In this document: positions 52,156 through 60,327 of the stretch, piece by piece
Numbering within the stretch: the stretch's first letter is position 1
Layout of the letters: the number at the start of each line of letters is the position of its first letter
Assembly: GCA_929200255.1 (NCBI GenBank)
Contig: CAKMYZ010000019.1
Coordinates: 1 to 60,327, forward strand
Length of the DNA stretch: 60,327 nucleotides
Origin: an uncultured Alphaproteobacteria bacterium
GTDB lineage: Bacteria > Pseudomonadota > Alphaproteobacteria > Rhodobacterales > Rhodobacteraceae
Direction of reading: 5' to 3'
Position numbers and translations under genes: made by a program
Notes under the pieces: model-generated
What the model was told of the DNA's origin: nothing
What the model saw: the letters and a program-made list of their open reading frames with translations, nothing else
Databases searched by the model: none

Positions 52156-53298
52156 TCAGCTAAAGTAATCCGTTAGGATCCGGGTATAGATCGCCTTGAG
52201 TTGGCCAATCTGTGCCACCTCGACCCGTTCATCGACCTGATGCATGGTTTTACCGACCAAGCCAAACTCAACCACCGGGCAGTGATCCTTCACAAAACGT
52301 GCATCCGATGTGCCACCAGCAGTAGACAGCTCTGGCTTGCGGCCTGTTTCCGCCCCGACGGCACACCCCACCAAATCAGACAACTCACCCGGCGGTGTGA
52401 CAAAGCTTTCGCCCGAGATTTTCAGGCGCATCTCGATCTTCACATCAAAGGCGGCGGCGACCTTATCGGCCTCTTCCTGCATCCATGCGGTGAGCGAAGC
52501 ACTTCTGTGCTGGTCATTGAAGCGGATGTTCACCGTGGCCCGCGTTTGTGACGGGATCACATTGGTTGCAGGGTTGCCGGTATCAATGGTCAACACCTGT
52601 AGCGACGAGGGATCAAAATGTTCTGTTCCTTGGTCCAGCGCGCGCGATGACAGCACATCCATCAGCCGCGCCATCGCGGGCATCGGGTTCTTGGCGCTAT
52701 GCGGATAGGCCGCGTGGCCCTGTACACCGGTCACCGTGAAGAAGGCGGTCATCGCGCCGCGTCGCCCGATTTTCATCGCCTCGCCCATGACACTGGGGCA
52801 AGTGGGCTCACCCACCAGACAGACAGACATCGCCTCGTTGTTGGCCGTCATCCAGTCAAGCAAGGCGGTGGTGCCATCAAGCGCGTCTGCCTCCTCATCC
52901 CCGGTGATGGCCAGCACGACAGCCCCATCGGGGGGTGTTTCTGCCACGAAATCAATCGCAGCGGCAGCAAATGCAGCAACACCCGACTTCATGTCGGTCG
53001 CGCCACGCCCATAAAGAAACCCGTCTTTGATCTCACCCCCGAAAGGGGGCATTGTCCAGGCTGCCTCATCCCCCAATGGCACGACGTCGGTATGACCGTT
53101 GAACCCGAATGTGCGGTTTGCGCCTTGTCTGCCCCAACGGGCAAAAAGGTTGGCAATGCCACCCCGGTCCACGCGGGTGCAGGTAAAGCCACCTTCGGTC
53201 AGAACTTTTTCCAACAGCACCAGCGCGCCCCCTTCTGCGGGCGTAACAGAGGGGCAGCGGACAAGATCAGCGGTCAGGGCGACAGGATCGATAGGCAT
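52156..53298 (-). CDS. dapE: Succinyl-diaminopimelate desuccinylase
   Basis: A 380-residue M20 metallo-hydrolase for lysine/meso-DAP synthesis. Zn ligands lie in [14 protein letters not shown] and [25 protein letters not shown] contains the catalytic Glu pair. The late [15 protein letters not shown] is also conserved. It removes succinate from N-succinyl-L,L-DAP. The partner enzyme DapD is at 56223, in the same orientation but separated by a large RTX-Hint gene. Confidence 0.96.
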   Translation of the reverse strand: MPIDPVALTADLVRCPSVTPAEGGALVLLEKVLTEGGFTCTRVDRGGIANLFARWGRQGANRTFGFNGHTDVVPLGDEAAWTMPPFGGEIKDGFLYGRGATDMKSGVAAFAAAAIDFVAETPPDGAVVLAITGDEEADALDGTTALLDWMTANNEAMSVCLVGEPTCPSVMGEAMKIGRRGAMTAFFTVTGVQGHAAYPHSAKNPMPAMARLMDVLSSRALDQGTEHFDPSSLQVLTIDTGNPATNVIPSQTRATVNIRFNDQHRSASLTAWMQEEADKVAAAFDVKIEMRLKISGESFVTPPGELSDLVGCAVGAETGRKPELSTAGGTSDARFVKDHCPVVEFGLVGKTMHQVDERVEVAQIGQLKAIYTRILTDYFS

Positions 53299-53389
53299 GG
53301 GGCAGGCTCCTTTGCGCTATGGCTAGCGGCAAGGGCGCGCGGATGCAAATGTGTTTTGGGCGCAGAAAGCGGGCGCAGTTGGCGGCCCT

Positions 53390-55492
53390 TCAGGCAAATA
53401 CCAAAACGGGTTTGGCGTTCTTCTGATGCCGCGCGATCAATGTGTTCTGACGGCGATTGCTTGGGATGATGCGCGCCGGGGCCATCGCAGAGCGCCCTTC
53501 CACAAGTTGCGGAAAAATCTCGCATATCTCGGCACGCGCTTCCTTGCTCAGGGCGCGCAATCCTTCCGGGCCGGTCAGGAAGCTTTCGGACGGGGCACCT
53601 TCGGCAAAGACGATCTGGTGGGCATCAAACACAAGGTGGTGATAGGCGAATCCGCTGTATGTTTCATCAACCGCGATCCCGTCCAGACAGAGCAGGCGCA
53701 CCGCCGCAATCAGCGCCTCGCGGGTGTCAAACATGCGCAGGGCGATCGGTGAATTCACCAACATGCGGTGCTGTCGCGACACCCAAAGATCACGCACAGG
53801 CAATCCGGCACCCAATGCGCCTGCTGATATCTTGATGGGGCGCAACTGCGGCTTCCTGCGCAACTCGGCCGACGTGACAAAGCGGTTGAGGTTCAACCGC
53901 AATGGCGCAAAATCGCCACCTGCGACCCTGACCAATGTGCCCGCTTGCAACGTCTCGACAGGCATCGGCCCCTGCTGCGTTTCGATCAAGGTGCCTGAGG
54001 CGAAACAGGGAATGCCGATATCATTCAGCTCGGCATTGGTATCAAGATCGCTGGGGTCGATATCGCGCAGGATAATCTGCTCACCGTTGGGGAAGGTCAG
54101 GATAGAGCCGCCTTCGCCGTCAGAAGTGACGGTGACGTCCCCCACATTAACGGGGTTGCCATCGGCGTCTGTCAGCCCGGTAACATCAAGCAGATCGCTG
54201 CCGATTTCAAAGTCGGTCGCGATGTCACTGCCGCTGCCATCGGCAAGGACAAAGACATCATCGCCAATGCCGCCGGACATGACATCATCACCCGCACCAC
54301 CTGTGATGGTGTCATTGCCTTCCTGACCATAGATGGTGTCGTTGCCATCACCGCCATCAATGGTGTCGTCAAATGAATTGCCGCTCGCTGCGGCTCCCGC
54401 GGGTGACAGCGAGACCGTGAAATTATCGAGCAGAATACCAAGGCTATCATTCTGACCCGCCAATTCCCGAAAGCCGATGGTGTCGGTCCCGGAAAGGCCA
54501 GTGATTGTCAGTGTTGTTGTTGCAAAACTGCCAACCGTGGTTGGTGAAACCGTCGCGATGACAACACCATTGTGGGTGATTTCAAAGTCATCGTTGAGGG
54601 ATGAACCGGGGCGTGCGGCATGATCAATCGTGATGATGTATTCAATGCCAGTCTCCAGCGCCAGGTTCGTCTGCACATGGTCGATGCCGCCGCCTGTGTT
54701 TGCATCCAGCTCGATGAATGATGTGTCATCATCAGGGTTGAGACCATTGAAACCGCTGCCCCAACGCTCAATGACCCCACCCGAACCGGTGTTGAACCAG
54801 CCATCGACGGCACCGGGGCTCCAGCTGTTATCGGCCTGATCTGAATCGAGGTTGCCGTTGGGGGCAAGGTTCGTGTCACCGTAAATGACATCTGCGCCAT
54901 CGCCGCCATTGAGGATGTCCGCCCCGACACCGCCTTCGACATAATCATCGCCGTCACCGGCATTGACAACATCATCACCAGCGCCCGCAAAAATCTCATC
55001 ATCACCGCTGAAATCGAGCGCCGTGAAATCGGCGTCGTCAAATTCTTCGTCCCCAGAGCTCAGTGCGGCGTAGTCCACTTCATCCGGCGAAGGCGAGAAG
55101 TCACGTGAATCGATAGTCGCGATGCCATCGGGCACATCAGGCGGCAAGATTGTAAAATCCAGGCCGTTTTCATCCTCGAAATGATATCCGGTGAATGTCT
55201 GGCCCGCGATTGTGAATTCAAAGGTCAGCTCAAGATAAAAGGGTTCACCATCGGCAAGGACCGTGCCACTGCCGTCCTGCAGGAAGACAAACTGATCGCC
55301 CTCGGCGTCTTCCGAACTTTCGGTGTTTGGATTGTTGCCGGAGCTGTCACCTTCGACGATTGTGTCCCCGGCGCCGTCCTCGATCAGGATCTGAATCTGG
55401 GCAGTCGTCGTATCAAACGTCCCGTTGGGAAGTGGATTCTGGCCACCAAAGAGATTTGTGTTGAGATATCCAGTAAAGGTACGAAGCGTCAT
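53390..55492 (-). CDS. RTX-type Ca-binding protein with C-terminal Hint domain
   Basis: A 700-residue acidic protein. The N-terminal beta domain (about 1-110) is followed by a first RTX array (about 164-208; GAGDDVVNAGDGDDYVEGG), an inserted jelly-roll-like segment (about 210-365; NLAPNGNLDSD ... VSLSPAG), a second RTX array (about 370-430), then a Hint_2 domain from about 496 (CFASGTLIETQQGPM), ending FAEGAPSESF...LVFA. Cys 496 and RQHRML are the Hint splice-type residues. RTX repeats bind calcium and usually accompany type I secretion; Hint may self-cleave. It lies between dapD and dapE. No T1SS gene is nearby. Confidence 0.85.
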   Translation of the reverse strand: MTLRTFTGYLNTNLFGGQNPLPNGTFDTTTAQIQILIEDGAGDTIVEGDSSGNNPNTESSEDAEGDQFVFLQDGSGTVLADGEPFYLELTFEFTIAGQTFTGYHFEDENGLDFTILPPDVPDGIATIDSRDFSPSPDEVDYAALSSGDEEFDDADFTALDFSGDDEIFAGAGDDVVNAGDGDDYVEGGVGADILNGGDGADVIYGDTNLAPNGNLDSDQADNSWSPGAVDGWFNTGSGGVIERWGSGFNGLNPDDDTSFIELDANTGGGIDHVQTNLALETGIEYIITIDHAARPGSSLNDDFEITHNGVVIATVSPTTVGSFATTTLTITGLSGTDTIGFRELAGQNDSLGILLDNFTVSLSPAGAAASGNSFDDTIDGGDGNDTIYGQEGNDTITGGAGDDVMSGGIGDDVFVLADGSGSDIATDFEIGSDLLDVTGLTDADGNPVNVGDVTVTSDGEGGSILTFPNGEQIILRDIDPSDLDTNAELNDIGIPCFASGTLIETQQGPMPVETLQAGTLVRVAGGDFAPLRLNLNRFVTSAELRRKPQLRPIKISAGALGAGLPVRDLWVSRQHRMLVNSPIALRMFDTREALIAAVRLLCLDGIAVDETYSGFAYHHLVFDAHQIVFAEGAPSESFLTGPEGLRALSKEARAEICEIFPQLVEGRSAMAPARIIPSNRRQNTLIARHQKNAKPVLVFA

Positions 55493-55611
55493 GTGGAGGA
55501 CTATCTTGCCACGAAATCATTAACATCCCGCTCAAAATACCCAGATTACGGCGCTTTTGTGAACAATTCAGCACTTCTTTCAGACGTGATAGGCCTGCCA
55601 CATATGCAGTC

Positions 55612-55944
55612 TTAAGTGATTTTGTCGAAAAATGGGGTCATCTGTGCAACGATCACACTGTTTTCTTTCAGTGCGCGCGCCATCAATGCCTTTTCACTCT
55701 CCGAGATATCATGCCCCTCGGCAAGCCGTTCGTCCAAGGTGCCGTAGCCGGACACATCCAGCGGCGCAAGGTCGGCCTGTTTGAGGATTGCCACGGTTTC
55801 GCGCACGGCCTCGGCCTCATCCACGCCGGAGGCAAAGCACATCAACGCGGCCCCCGTCGCTTCTTCCGGCAGGCCGTCGCCCGTGTTGCGCCCGACCTCA
55901 ACAAGAAGCGTATAAACCTGCTGACGGCTCTCTTTCTTGGTCAT
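55612..55944 (-). CDS. Small hypothetical protein in dapD operon
   Basis: A 110-residue soluble protein beginning MTKKESRQQVYTLLVEVGRN with a helical, acidic middle (SGVDEAEAVRETVAILKQAD). No domain recognised. Its start overlaps the preceding membrane-protein gene by four bases (ATGA), so translation is coupled. It ends 119 bases before the start of the RTX-Hint gene. Function unknown; it is probably co-transcribed with dapD. Confidence 0.75.
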   Translation of the reverse strand: MTKKESRQQVYTLLVEVGRNTGDGLPEEATGAALMCFASGVDEAEAVRETVAILKQADLAPLDVSGYGTLDERLAEGHDISESEKALMARALKENSVIVAQMTPFFDKIT

Positions 55945-56222
55945 GTGCTTTCTTTCTCTTCCCAGCGCGACCGGACCGCCCAGATGGTTGATACGATGAT
56001 GACGATCTGCAAGGGGGCATAAATCAGCACCATCAGCGCCAGGATGCGCCAAAACAGTGTCAGTTGCATCACGATGGTCAGGGTGACAGCAGGCAGAAAC
56101 AGTATGGCGAGGATCAGCGCGATGATGATAATATCAGCCGCCACCGGCAGCCACGCCGCCTTGAAGGACGGGCGGACACCCGCCTTGATGCGTTTGCGCG
56201 CGATGGTCCGGCTGATAAACAC
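55941..56222 (-). CDS. Small membrane protein in dapD operon
   Basis: A 93-residue protein with a basic N-terminus (MFISRTIARKRIKAG) and two hydrophobic helices (about 28-50 and 58-80). The start is GTG at 56220-56222, directly abutting the dapD stop, and its stop overlaps the next start by four bases. No known family. It may be a small inner-membrane accessory protein whose link to lysine/DAP synthesis is only positional. Confidence 0.7.
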   Translation of the reverse strand: MFISRTIARKRIKAGVRPSFKAAWLPVAADIIIIALILAILFLPAVTLTIVMQLTLFWRILALMVLIYAPLQIVIIVSTIWAVRSRWEEKEST

Positions 56223-57050
56223 TTAGTCCCGCAGCAATTCATTGATGCCTGTCTTGGACCGCGTGCGCTCATCCACGCGCTTCACGATCACGGCGCAGTA
56301 AAGGCTGATATTGTTCTTGGTTGGCATCGAACCCGCGACAACAACTGAATAGGGTGGCACTTCGCCATACATCACCTCACCGGTTTCGCGGTCCACGATC
56401 TTGGTGGATTGACCGATAAATACACCCATCCCAAGCACAGAGCCTTCGCGCACGATACAGCCTTCGACAACCTCGGACCGGGCGCCGATAAAGCAGTTAT
56501 CTTCGATGATGGTCGGGCCCGCCTGCATGGGTTCCAAAACGCCACCGATGCCAACGCCACCCGAGAGGTGCACGTTCTTGCCGATCTGGGCACATGAGCC
56601 GACGGTCGCCCAACCATCCACCATCGTGCCTTCATCGACATAAGCACCAAGGTTCACAAAAGACGGCATCAACACCACGTCTTTGGCGATATAGGCCGAC
56701 CGGCGGACGATGGACCCGGGCACGGCCCGAAACCCTGCATCACGCCACTGATTTTCGCCCCAGCCATCAAATTTTGATGGCACCTTGTCCCACCATGTGG
56801 ACCCACCGTTCCCGCCAGAGATCGGTTCCATGTCGTTCAGGCGGAAGGACAACAGGACCGCCTTTTTGGCCCATTGGTTCACATGCCAGCTGCCATCGCC
56901 CAGCTTTTCCGCCACGCGCAACTTACCGCTATCGAGCGCATTCAGCGTATCCTCGATCGCCTCGCGGACTTCGCCTGTGGTGGCCGTCGTGATTGTATCG
57001 CGGGCGTCCCACGCAGCTTCGATGGCGGTCTCAAGGGCAGCATTGGACAT
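56223..57050 (-). CDS. dapD: Tetrahydrodipicolinate N-succinyltransferase
   Basis: A 275-residue enzyme with the left-handed beta-helix of hexapeptide repeats ([20 protein letters not shown] and [20 protein letters not shown]). It adds succinyl to tetrahydrodipicolinate in the succinylase DAP route, matching dapE at 52156. The start at 57048-57050 ([10 protein letters not shown]) follows GGAGAA; an upstream in-frame start would add nine residues. First gene of a run with two small ORFs. Confidence 0.96.
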   Translation of the reverse strand: MSNAALETAIEAAWDARDTITTATTGEVREAIEDTLNALDSGKLRVAEKLGDGSWHVNQWAKKAVLLSFRLNDMEPISGGNGGSTWWDKVPSKFDGWGENQWRDAGFRAVPGSIVRRSAYIAKDVVLMPSFVNLGAYVDEGTMVDGWATVGSCAQIGKNVHLSGGVGIGGVLEPMQAGPTIIEDNCFIGARSEVVEGCIVREGSVLGMGVFIGQSTKIVDRETGEVMYGEVPPYSVVVAGSMPTKNNISLYCAVIVKRVDERTRSKTGINELLRD

Positions 57051-57183
57051 CTGATTTCTCCGATAAGCTATTTTCAATGGCTTCTAGCGGTGTGGGCACA
57101 ATCAATCAATCACCGGTATTTGCGTTGCATCTTGCGCTGTGGCGGGCAACTCTGCGGGTCACATTAGGCAGGATAAAGATACG

Positions 57184-58029
57184 ATGAAAGACAATCGCCA
57201 CCACCCACTCCGCGACAGCCATCAGGACCGCGAAACCGCCAGCCATATCCCTGATACACCGCAAACACGCGCGCCATCCTATGCGCTGGCCTTTGCCGAT
57301 GGTGATTTCATGTGCCGCGAGGAACTGCGTCCGGTGCGATTGCAGTTGGAACTGCTGAAACCCGAAATGCTGATGAACGAGGCCGAAGTGGATTCAACCA
57401 TTGTCATGTTTGGGGGCGCGCGCATCCCCGAGCCTGCCAAAAAGAACACGGCACGCACGCAAACGCTGGCCGATCTGTCAACCTTCTACGAGGAAGCCCG
57501 CAAGTTTGCACAGATGATGACAGAACGGTCGCTCAAATCAGGGGGGCGCGAAGATGTCATCGTCACCGGCGGCGGACCGGGTGTGATGGAGGCAGGCAAC
57601 CGTGGTGCGATGGACGCAGGCGGGCGCTCCATCGGGCTGAACATCGTGCTGCCACATGAACAGGCACCCAACCCCTATGTCACGCCAGAGCTGTGTTTCA
57701 ACTTCCACTACTTCGCCATTCGCAAGATGCATTTCCTGATGCGGGCCTCTGCGGTCTGTGTTTTTCCGGGTGGCTTTGGCACACTGGACGAAATGTTCGA
57801 GGCGCTGACGCTGATCCAGACGGGTCGGATGGCGCAGGTACCTTTCTTGTTGTTCGGGCGGGCGTTCTGGGAAAAGATTATCAACTGGGATGCGTTGTCT
57901 GATGCGGGCACAATCTCTGCTGATGATTTGAAACTGTTCCGCTTTGTCGATACCGCGGAAGAGGCAATTGCCGCCCTGAATAGCTGGGAAGGCAAAGGTG
58001 AAAAGCGTGGCGCGATCCCCGGGCGATAG
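57184..58029 (+). CDS. LOG-family protein (nucleotide-sugar phosphoribohydrolase type)
   Basis: A 281-residue protein. A variable acidic N-terminus (about 1-60) precedes the LOG domain: VIVTGGGPGVMEAGNRGAMD (about 119-138), then VFPGGFGTLDEMFEALTL, the PGGxGTxxE signature of cytokinin-type AMP phosphoribohydrolases. It is the longer bacterial version often mis-named lysine decarboxylase. Its end overlaps the gntK start by 32 bases in another frame. Confidence 0.88.
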   Translation: MKDNRHHPLRDSHQDRETASHIPDTPQTRAPSYALAFADGDFMCREELRPVRLQLELLKPEMLMNEAEVDSTIVMFGGARIPEPAKKNTARTQTLADLSTFYEEARKFAQMMTERSLKSGGREDVIVTGGGPGVMEAGNRGAMDAGGRSIGLNIVLPHEQAPNPYVTPELCFNFHYFAIRKMHFLMRASAVCVFPGGFGTLDEMFEALTLIQTGRMAQVPFLLFGRAFWEKIINWDALSDAGTISADDLKLFRFVDTAEEAIAALNSWEGKGEKRGAIPGR

Positions 58030-58516
58030 GGTTCACAAGGCGGTTCTGGTGATGGGCGTGTCGGGATGTGGAAAGTCCACGGTTGGGGCCGGGCTGGCCA
58101 CGGCGTTGGGTGGCACCTTTCTCGATGGCGATGATTGTCACCCGCAAACCAACATTGACCATATGGCATCCGGCAAACCGTTGACTGACGGCATGCGCTG
58201 GCCGTGGTTGAACAAATTGGCCGCTGCGGTGAATGCGCAGCGGGTGGCGGCACCTGTGGTTTTTGCCTGCTCTGCGCTGAAACGGTCCCATCGTGACGAC
58301 CTGCGGCAGCGGATTGATGGCCTGAAAATTTGTTATCTGGACGCACCCTATGACGTCGTCGCCCGGCGGCTGGCGCAACGTATGGGCCACTATATGCCTG
58401 CCGCCTTGCTGGACAGTCAGTTTGACACGCTTGAGGTGCCGCAGAACCCGACGGTGGCTGTTTCGATTGATCAGTCGGTTGACGACATCGTGGCGGCGCT
58501 AAGGCGTGCCATCTGA
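57998..58516 (+). CDS. gntK: Gluconokinase
   Basis: A 172-residue P-loop kinase phosphorylating D-gluconate. Walker A is MGVSGCGKSTVG (about 19-30), followed by FLDGDDCHPQTNIDHMASG and ACSALKRSHRDDLR, all GntK signatures. The start is a GTG at 57998 overlapping the LOG gene by 32 bases; GGAAGG lies about six bases upstream. Convergent overlap (18 nt) with a LacI-family gene, the likely gluconate repressor. Confidence 0.93.
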   Translation: MKSVARSPGDRVHKAVLVMGVSGCGKSTVGAGLATALGGTFLDGDDCHPQTNIDHMASGKPLTDGMRWPWLNKLAAAVNAQRVAAPVVFACSALKRSHRDDLRQRIDGLKICYLDAPYDVVARRLAQRMGHYMPAALLDSQFDTLEVPQNPTVAVSIDQSVDDIVAALRRAI

Positions 58517-59542
58517 GGGCACTTCAAGCCCCTGCATGGGCGCCTCGTCAGGTTTGCGTATCGCCTGAATGGCGGCCTTTGCCAGAAATTCACCAGCCGT
58601 ATTCACCTGTTCTGCGATCGTCAGAATATCCGCGCGAAACAGTTTGAGAAACGGCAGCGCCTCTTTTGAGAAGACATCGATCTGTTGGCCGACCTCCGCG
58701 CCATGCTGTTCGACTGCAGCAACAGCCGCCATCGCGGAGGAAGTCGATGCGGTAATGACAGCGTCAATATCGGGGCGCTCTTGCAAGGTTTTGCACAGGG
58801 ATGCCACGACATCCGCGCTTGCCGTGTCGCTGGTGATGTCGTCGGCAATCCTGACGTTCACCCCAAGGGCCGCGCCACTCTCGGTCACACCTGAGATCAT
58901 ATGCTGGGCATAGTGATGGGCCTTGGGTGGGGCCACGACGTAAATGTTCTTGCGGCCACGCCCGACAAGCTGGCTCACGGCAATACGGCCAAAGGCCGCA
59001 TTGTCGAAATCATAGTATGGATGCTGATCCGCCCAATTGGTGCGGCCATGGGTGGCAAAGGGAAACTTGCGCTCCATCAGATATGCAACACGCGGGTCAT
59101 CGGGTTGGATCTGGTTCATGATCACTGCATCGGCAGATCCGGTTTCAACGATATAGCGGACCGGTTCCATCGGGTCCTGATCGGGAAAGAACGGGGTGAC
59201 AACCAGATGGAATGGCGTATCACGCAACCCGCTGGCGACCGAGGCGATCAGCCGCGCGGTATGGCTCGTCAGGTCATGCTCTGTGGACATGACAAGGCTG
59301 ATGACATTGGTGCGCCCGGTGCGCAGGCGTACGCCTGCACGGTTGGGTACATAGCCGATTTCACTGGCAATCTTGCGGATCAGTTTTTTGGTTTCGCTGC
59401 CGATATCAGGGGCATCATTCAGCGCGCGCGACACGGTTGGCACGGCAAGGCCGCTCAGCCGTGCGATTGTTTTCAGCGTCGGTTTGCCGTCAGACGGCAG
59501 ATCTGCCAGGGGCGCCTTGGGCTGTGACGTGCTATGGGGCAT
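58499..59542 (-). CDS. LacI-family transcriptional regulator
   Basis: A 347-residue repressor. N-terminal HTH: LKTIARLSGLAVPTVSRALN (about 23-42), then RLRTGRTNVISLV. The rest is the periplasmic-binding-like effector domain. The protein pairs convergently with gntK (18-nt overlap), suggesting control of gluconate or related sugar-acid genes; the regulated targets may lie beyond the window. The ATG at 59540-59542 is preferred over a TTG nine bases upstream. An inverted-repeat operator is not obvious in the region upstream. Confidence 0.92.
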   Translation of the reverse strand: MPHSTSQPKAPLADLPSDGKPTLKTIARLSGLAVPTVSRALNDAPDIGSETKKLIRKIASEIGYVPNRAGVRLRTGRTNVISLVMSTEHDLTSHTARLIASVASGLRDTPFHLVVTPFFPDQDPMEPVRYIVETGSADAVIMNQIQPDDPRVAYLMERKFPFATHGRTNWADQHPYYDFDNAAFGRIAVSQLVGRGRKNIYVVAPPKAHHYAQHMISGVTESGAALGVNVRIADDITSDTASADVVASLCKTLQERPDIDAVITASTSSAMAAVAAVEQHGAEVGQQIDVFSKEALPFLKLFRADILTIAEQVNTAGEFLAKAAIQAIRKPDEAPMQGLEVPSDGTP

Positions 59543-60327
59543 TCTGTCCAAACTCCTGCATCTGGGGCGGGTTTGTGGTCATTTGGCAACCGGCAATCAC
59601 AGTTGCAATATGCGAAAACAGTACAACAACAAAGCGTCAACCTTCTGCCCTGCGTCTTTCGGCTATCTTGGGTTCGGGGCCAACTGGAGCGAAATCGTAT
59701 TTTCTCACGCGCGTTTTTGCTTTGCCGAAGCGGATTGGACGTATGCCGCAAGGTCTGGGACACACACGCGATTTGCCCAAGGCGATGAACTGACGCCGGA
59801 CCGGAAGGGTGTTTCGGTGATGGGCTAGAGCAACTTACTGGTGTGGCGCGCCGGGATTTTCTGTCCCGAGACGCACTTGCCCTCATGGATTAACCGGACC
59901 CCGCCAATCTTCGGGGCTCCGCCACGTGTCTGGAAATGTCATTGAGCAGATTCGGCCTTGCTACACTGAACAATATGCCGCGTGGTCGACCTCACGCGAA
60001 TGGTTGCGAGGGTTGGCTGAAGAAGGCTTTCAAAGTCCGACGACAGGCATTCGCGTGGCAAGACAATTCAAGCAGCCGGCGATTGCGTTCGGCGTAGAGG
60101 TGGTGATGGCTGGGCGCCTGAAACGGGGTGCCAAAGCGGCGTACCAGGCTGGTGTCGCTCTGTCGAAATTGTCCGCAACAAGTTACTCATCGGTTCTGGG
60201 AGCATCATTTGTTTGCCTGCGGCGAAGAACATCGCGATTGATCGCTTCACGAACCAAGTCTCCTGGCGTTGGGTCTGTCTGACGTCAGCGCCTATGGGAC
60301 CAAATAGGGCAATTTGCTAAAAGAGGG
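59543..60327. other. 785-bp tail without a supported gene
   Basis: The first part presumably holds the LacI promoter (near 59600, A+T-rich, TTGCAATATGCG). Frames on both strands (for instance 59926-60282 plus) have no recognisable domain, no good ribosome-binding site and no conserved motif. It might be a decayed gene or element remnant. I see no RNA gene, terminator or repeat in it. Confidence 0.5.

Noticed and set aside
59926..60282. Plus-strand 118-residue frame at the right edge
   Set aside because: No domain, weak start region and non-coding-like composition; it may be remnant DNA but cannot be supported as a gene.

Overview
The window reads as a chromosomal segment of a marine-type alphaproteobacterium of the Rhodobacterales (Roseobacter group). 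This rests on dense gene packing with frequent 4-18 nt overlaps, the rpmH-rnpA-yidD block, a fused NADH-dehydrogenase-like/SelD protein next to mnmH, a CenR-like orphan response regulator, a serC leader, HspQ, RTX/Hint surface proteins and the overall protein style. No replication origin, rRNA operon, CRISPR array or intact insertion sequence was seen.

Layout. Positions 1-1000 look like the end of an integrated element: an A+T-richer partial ORF, an AlpA-type regulator, a 16-bp palindrome and direct repeats, abutting an intact tRNA-Arg(ACG). A three-gene minus-strand operon follows (TVP38 membrane protein, FAD disulfide oxidoreductase, histidine kinase; 1143-4706), then rpmH-rnpA-yidD (4996-5749) and a cluster of perfect palindromes. 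Positions 6033-12623 hold an amino-acid module: Tat-type solute-binding protein, two permeases, ATPase, small ORF, M20 amidohydrolase and a broad-specificity-type racemase, with a divergent LysR regulator. Then come ttcA, a PstS-like/OmpA-like fusion protein, lolA, a lytic transglycosylase lipoprotein, an AEC permease, hspQ, yaaA and a thiolase.

From 20629 to 29463 a mostly plus-strand run carries a two-VOC module with membrane anchors, an ABC exporter-type pair with an AttH/CrtC lipocalin-like partner and a flavin-binding protein, then selD facing mnmH (selenophosphate and tRNA 2-selenouridine). Positions 29548-33737 hold two tandem paralogues of unknown function that share a 153-residue N-terminus and a membrane C-terminus but differ by two copies of a 48-residue repeat; I regard this as the most interesting locus. 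Serine synthesis is complete: serC-serA plus a phosphoesterase on the minus strand and serB at 41546, separated by a 1189-residue Ig/PKD autotransporter-like surface protein.

The right third is housekeeping: a MetC-like enzyme, rhodanese, CenR-like regulator, ribA, L,D-transpeptidase, rppH, a MltB-type transglycosylase, RNase R, an SH3 lipoprotein, and dapE/dapD. An RTX-Hint surface protein sits between the two dap genes. Last are a LOG protein, gluconokinase and a LacI regulator. The final 785 bases contain no gene I can support.
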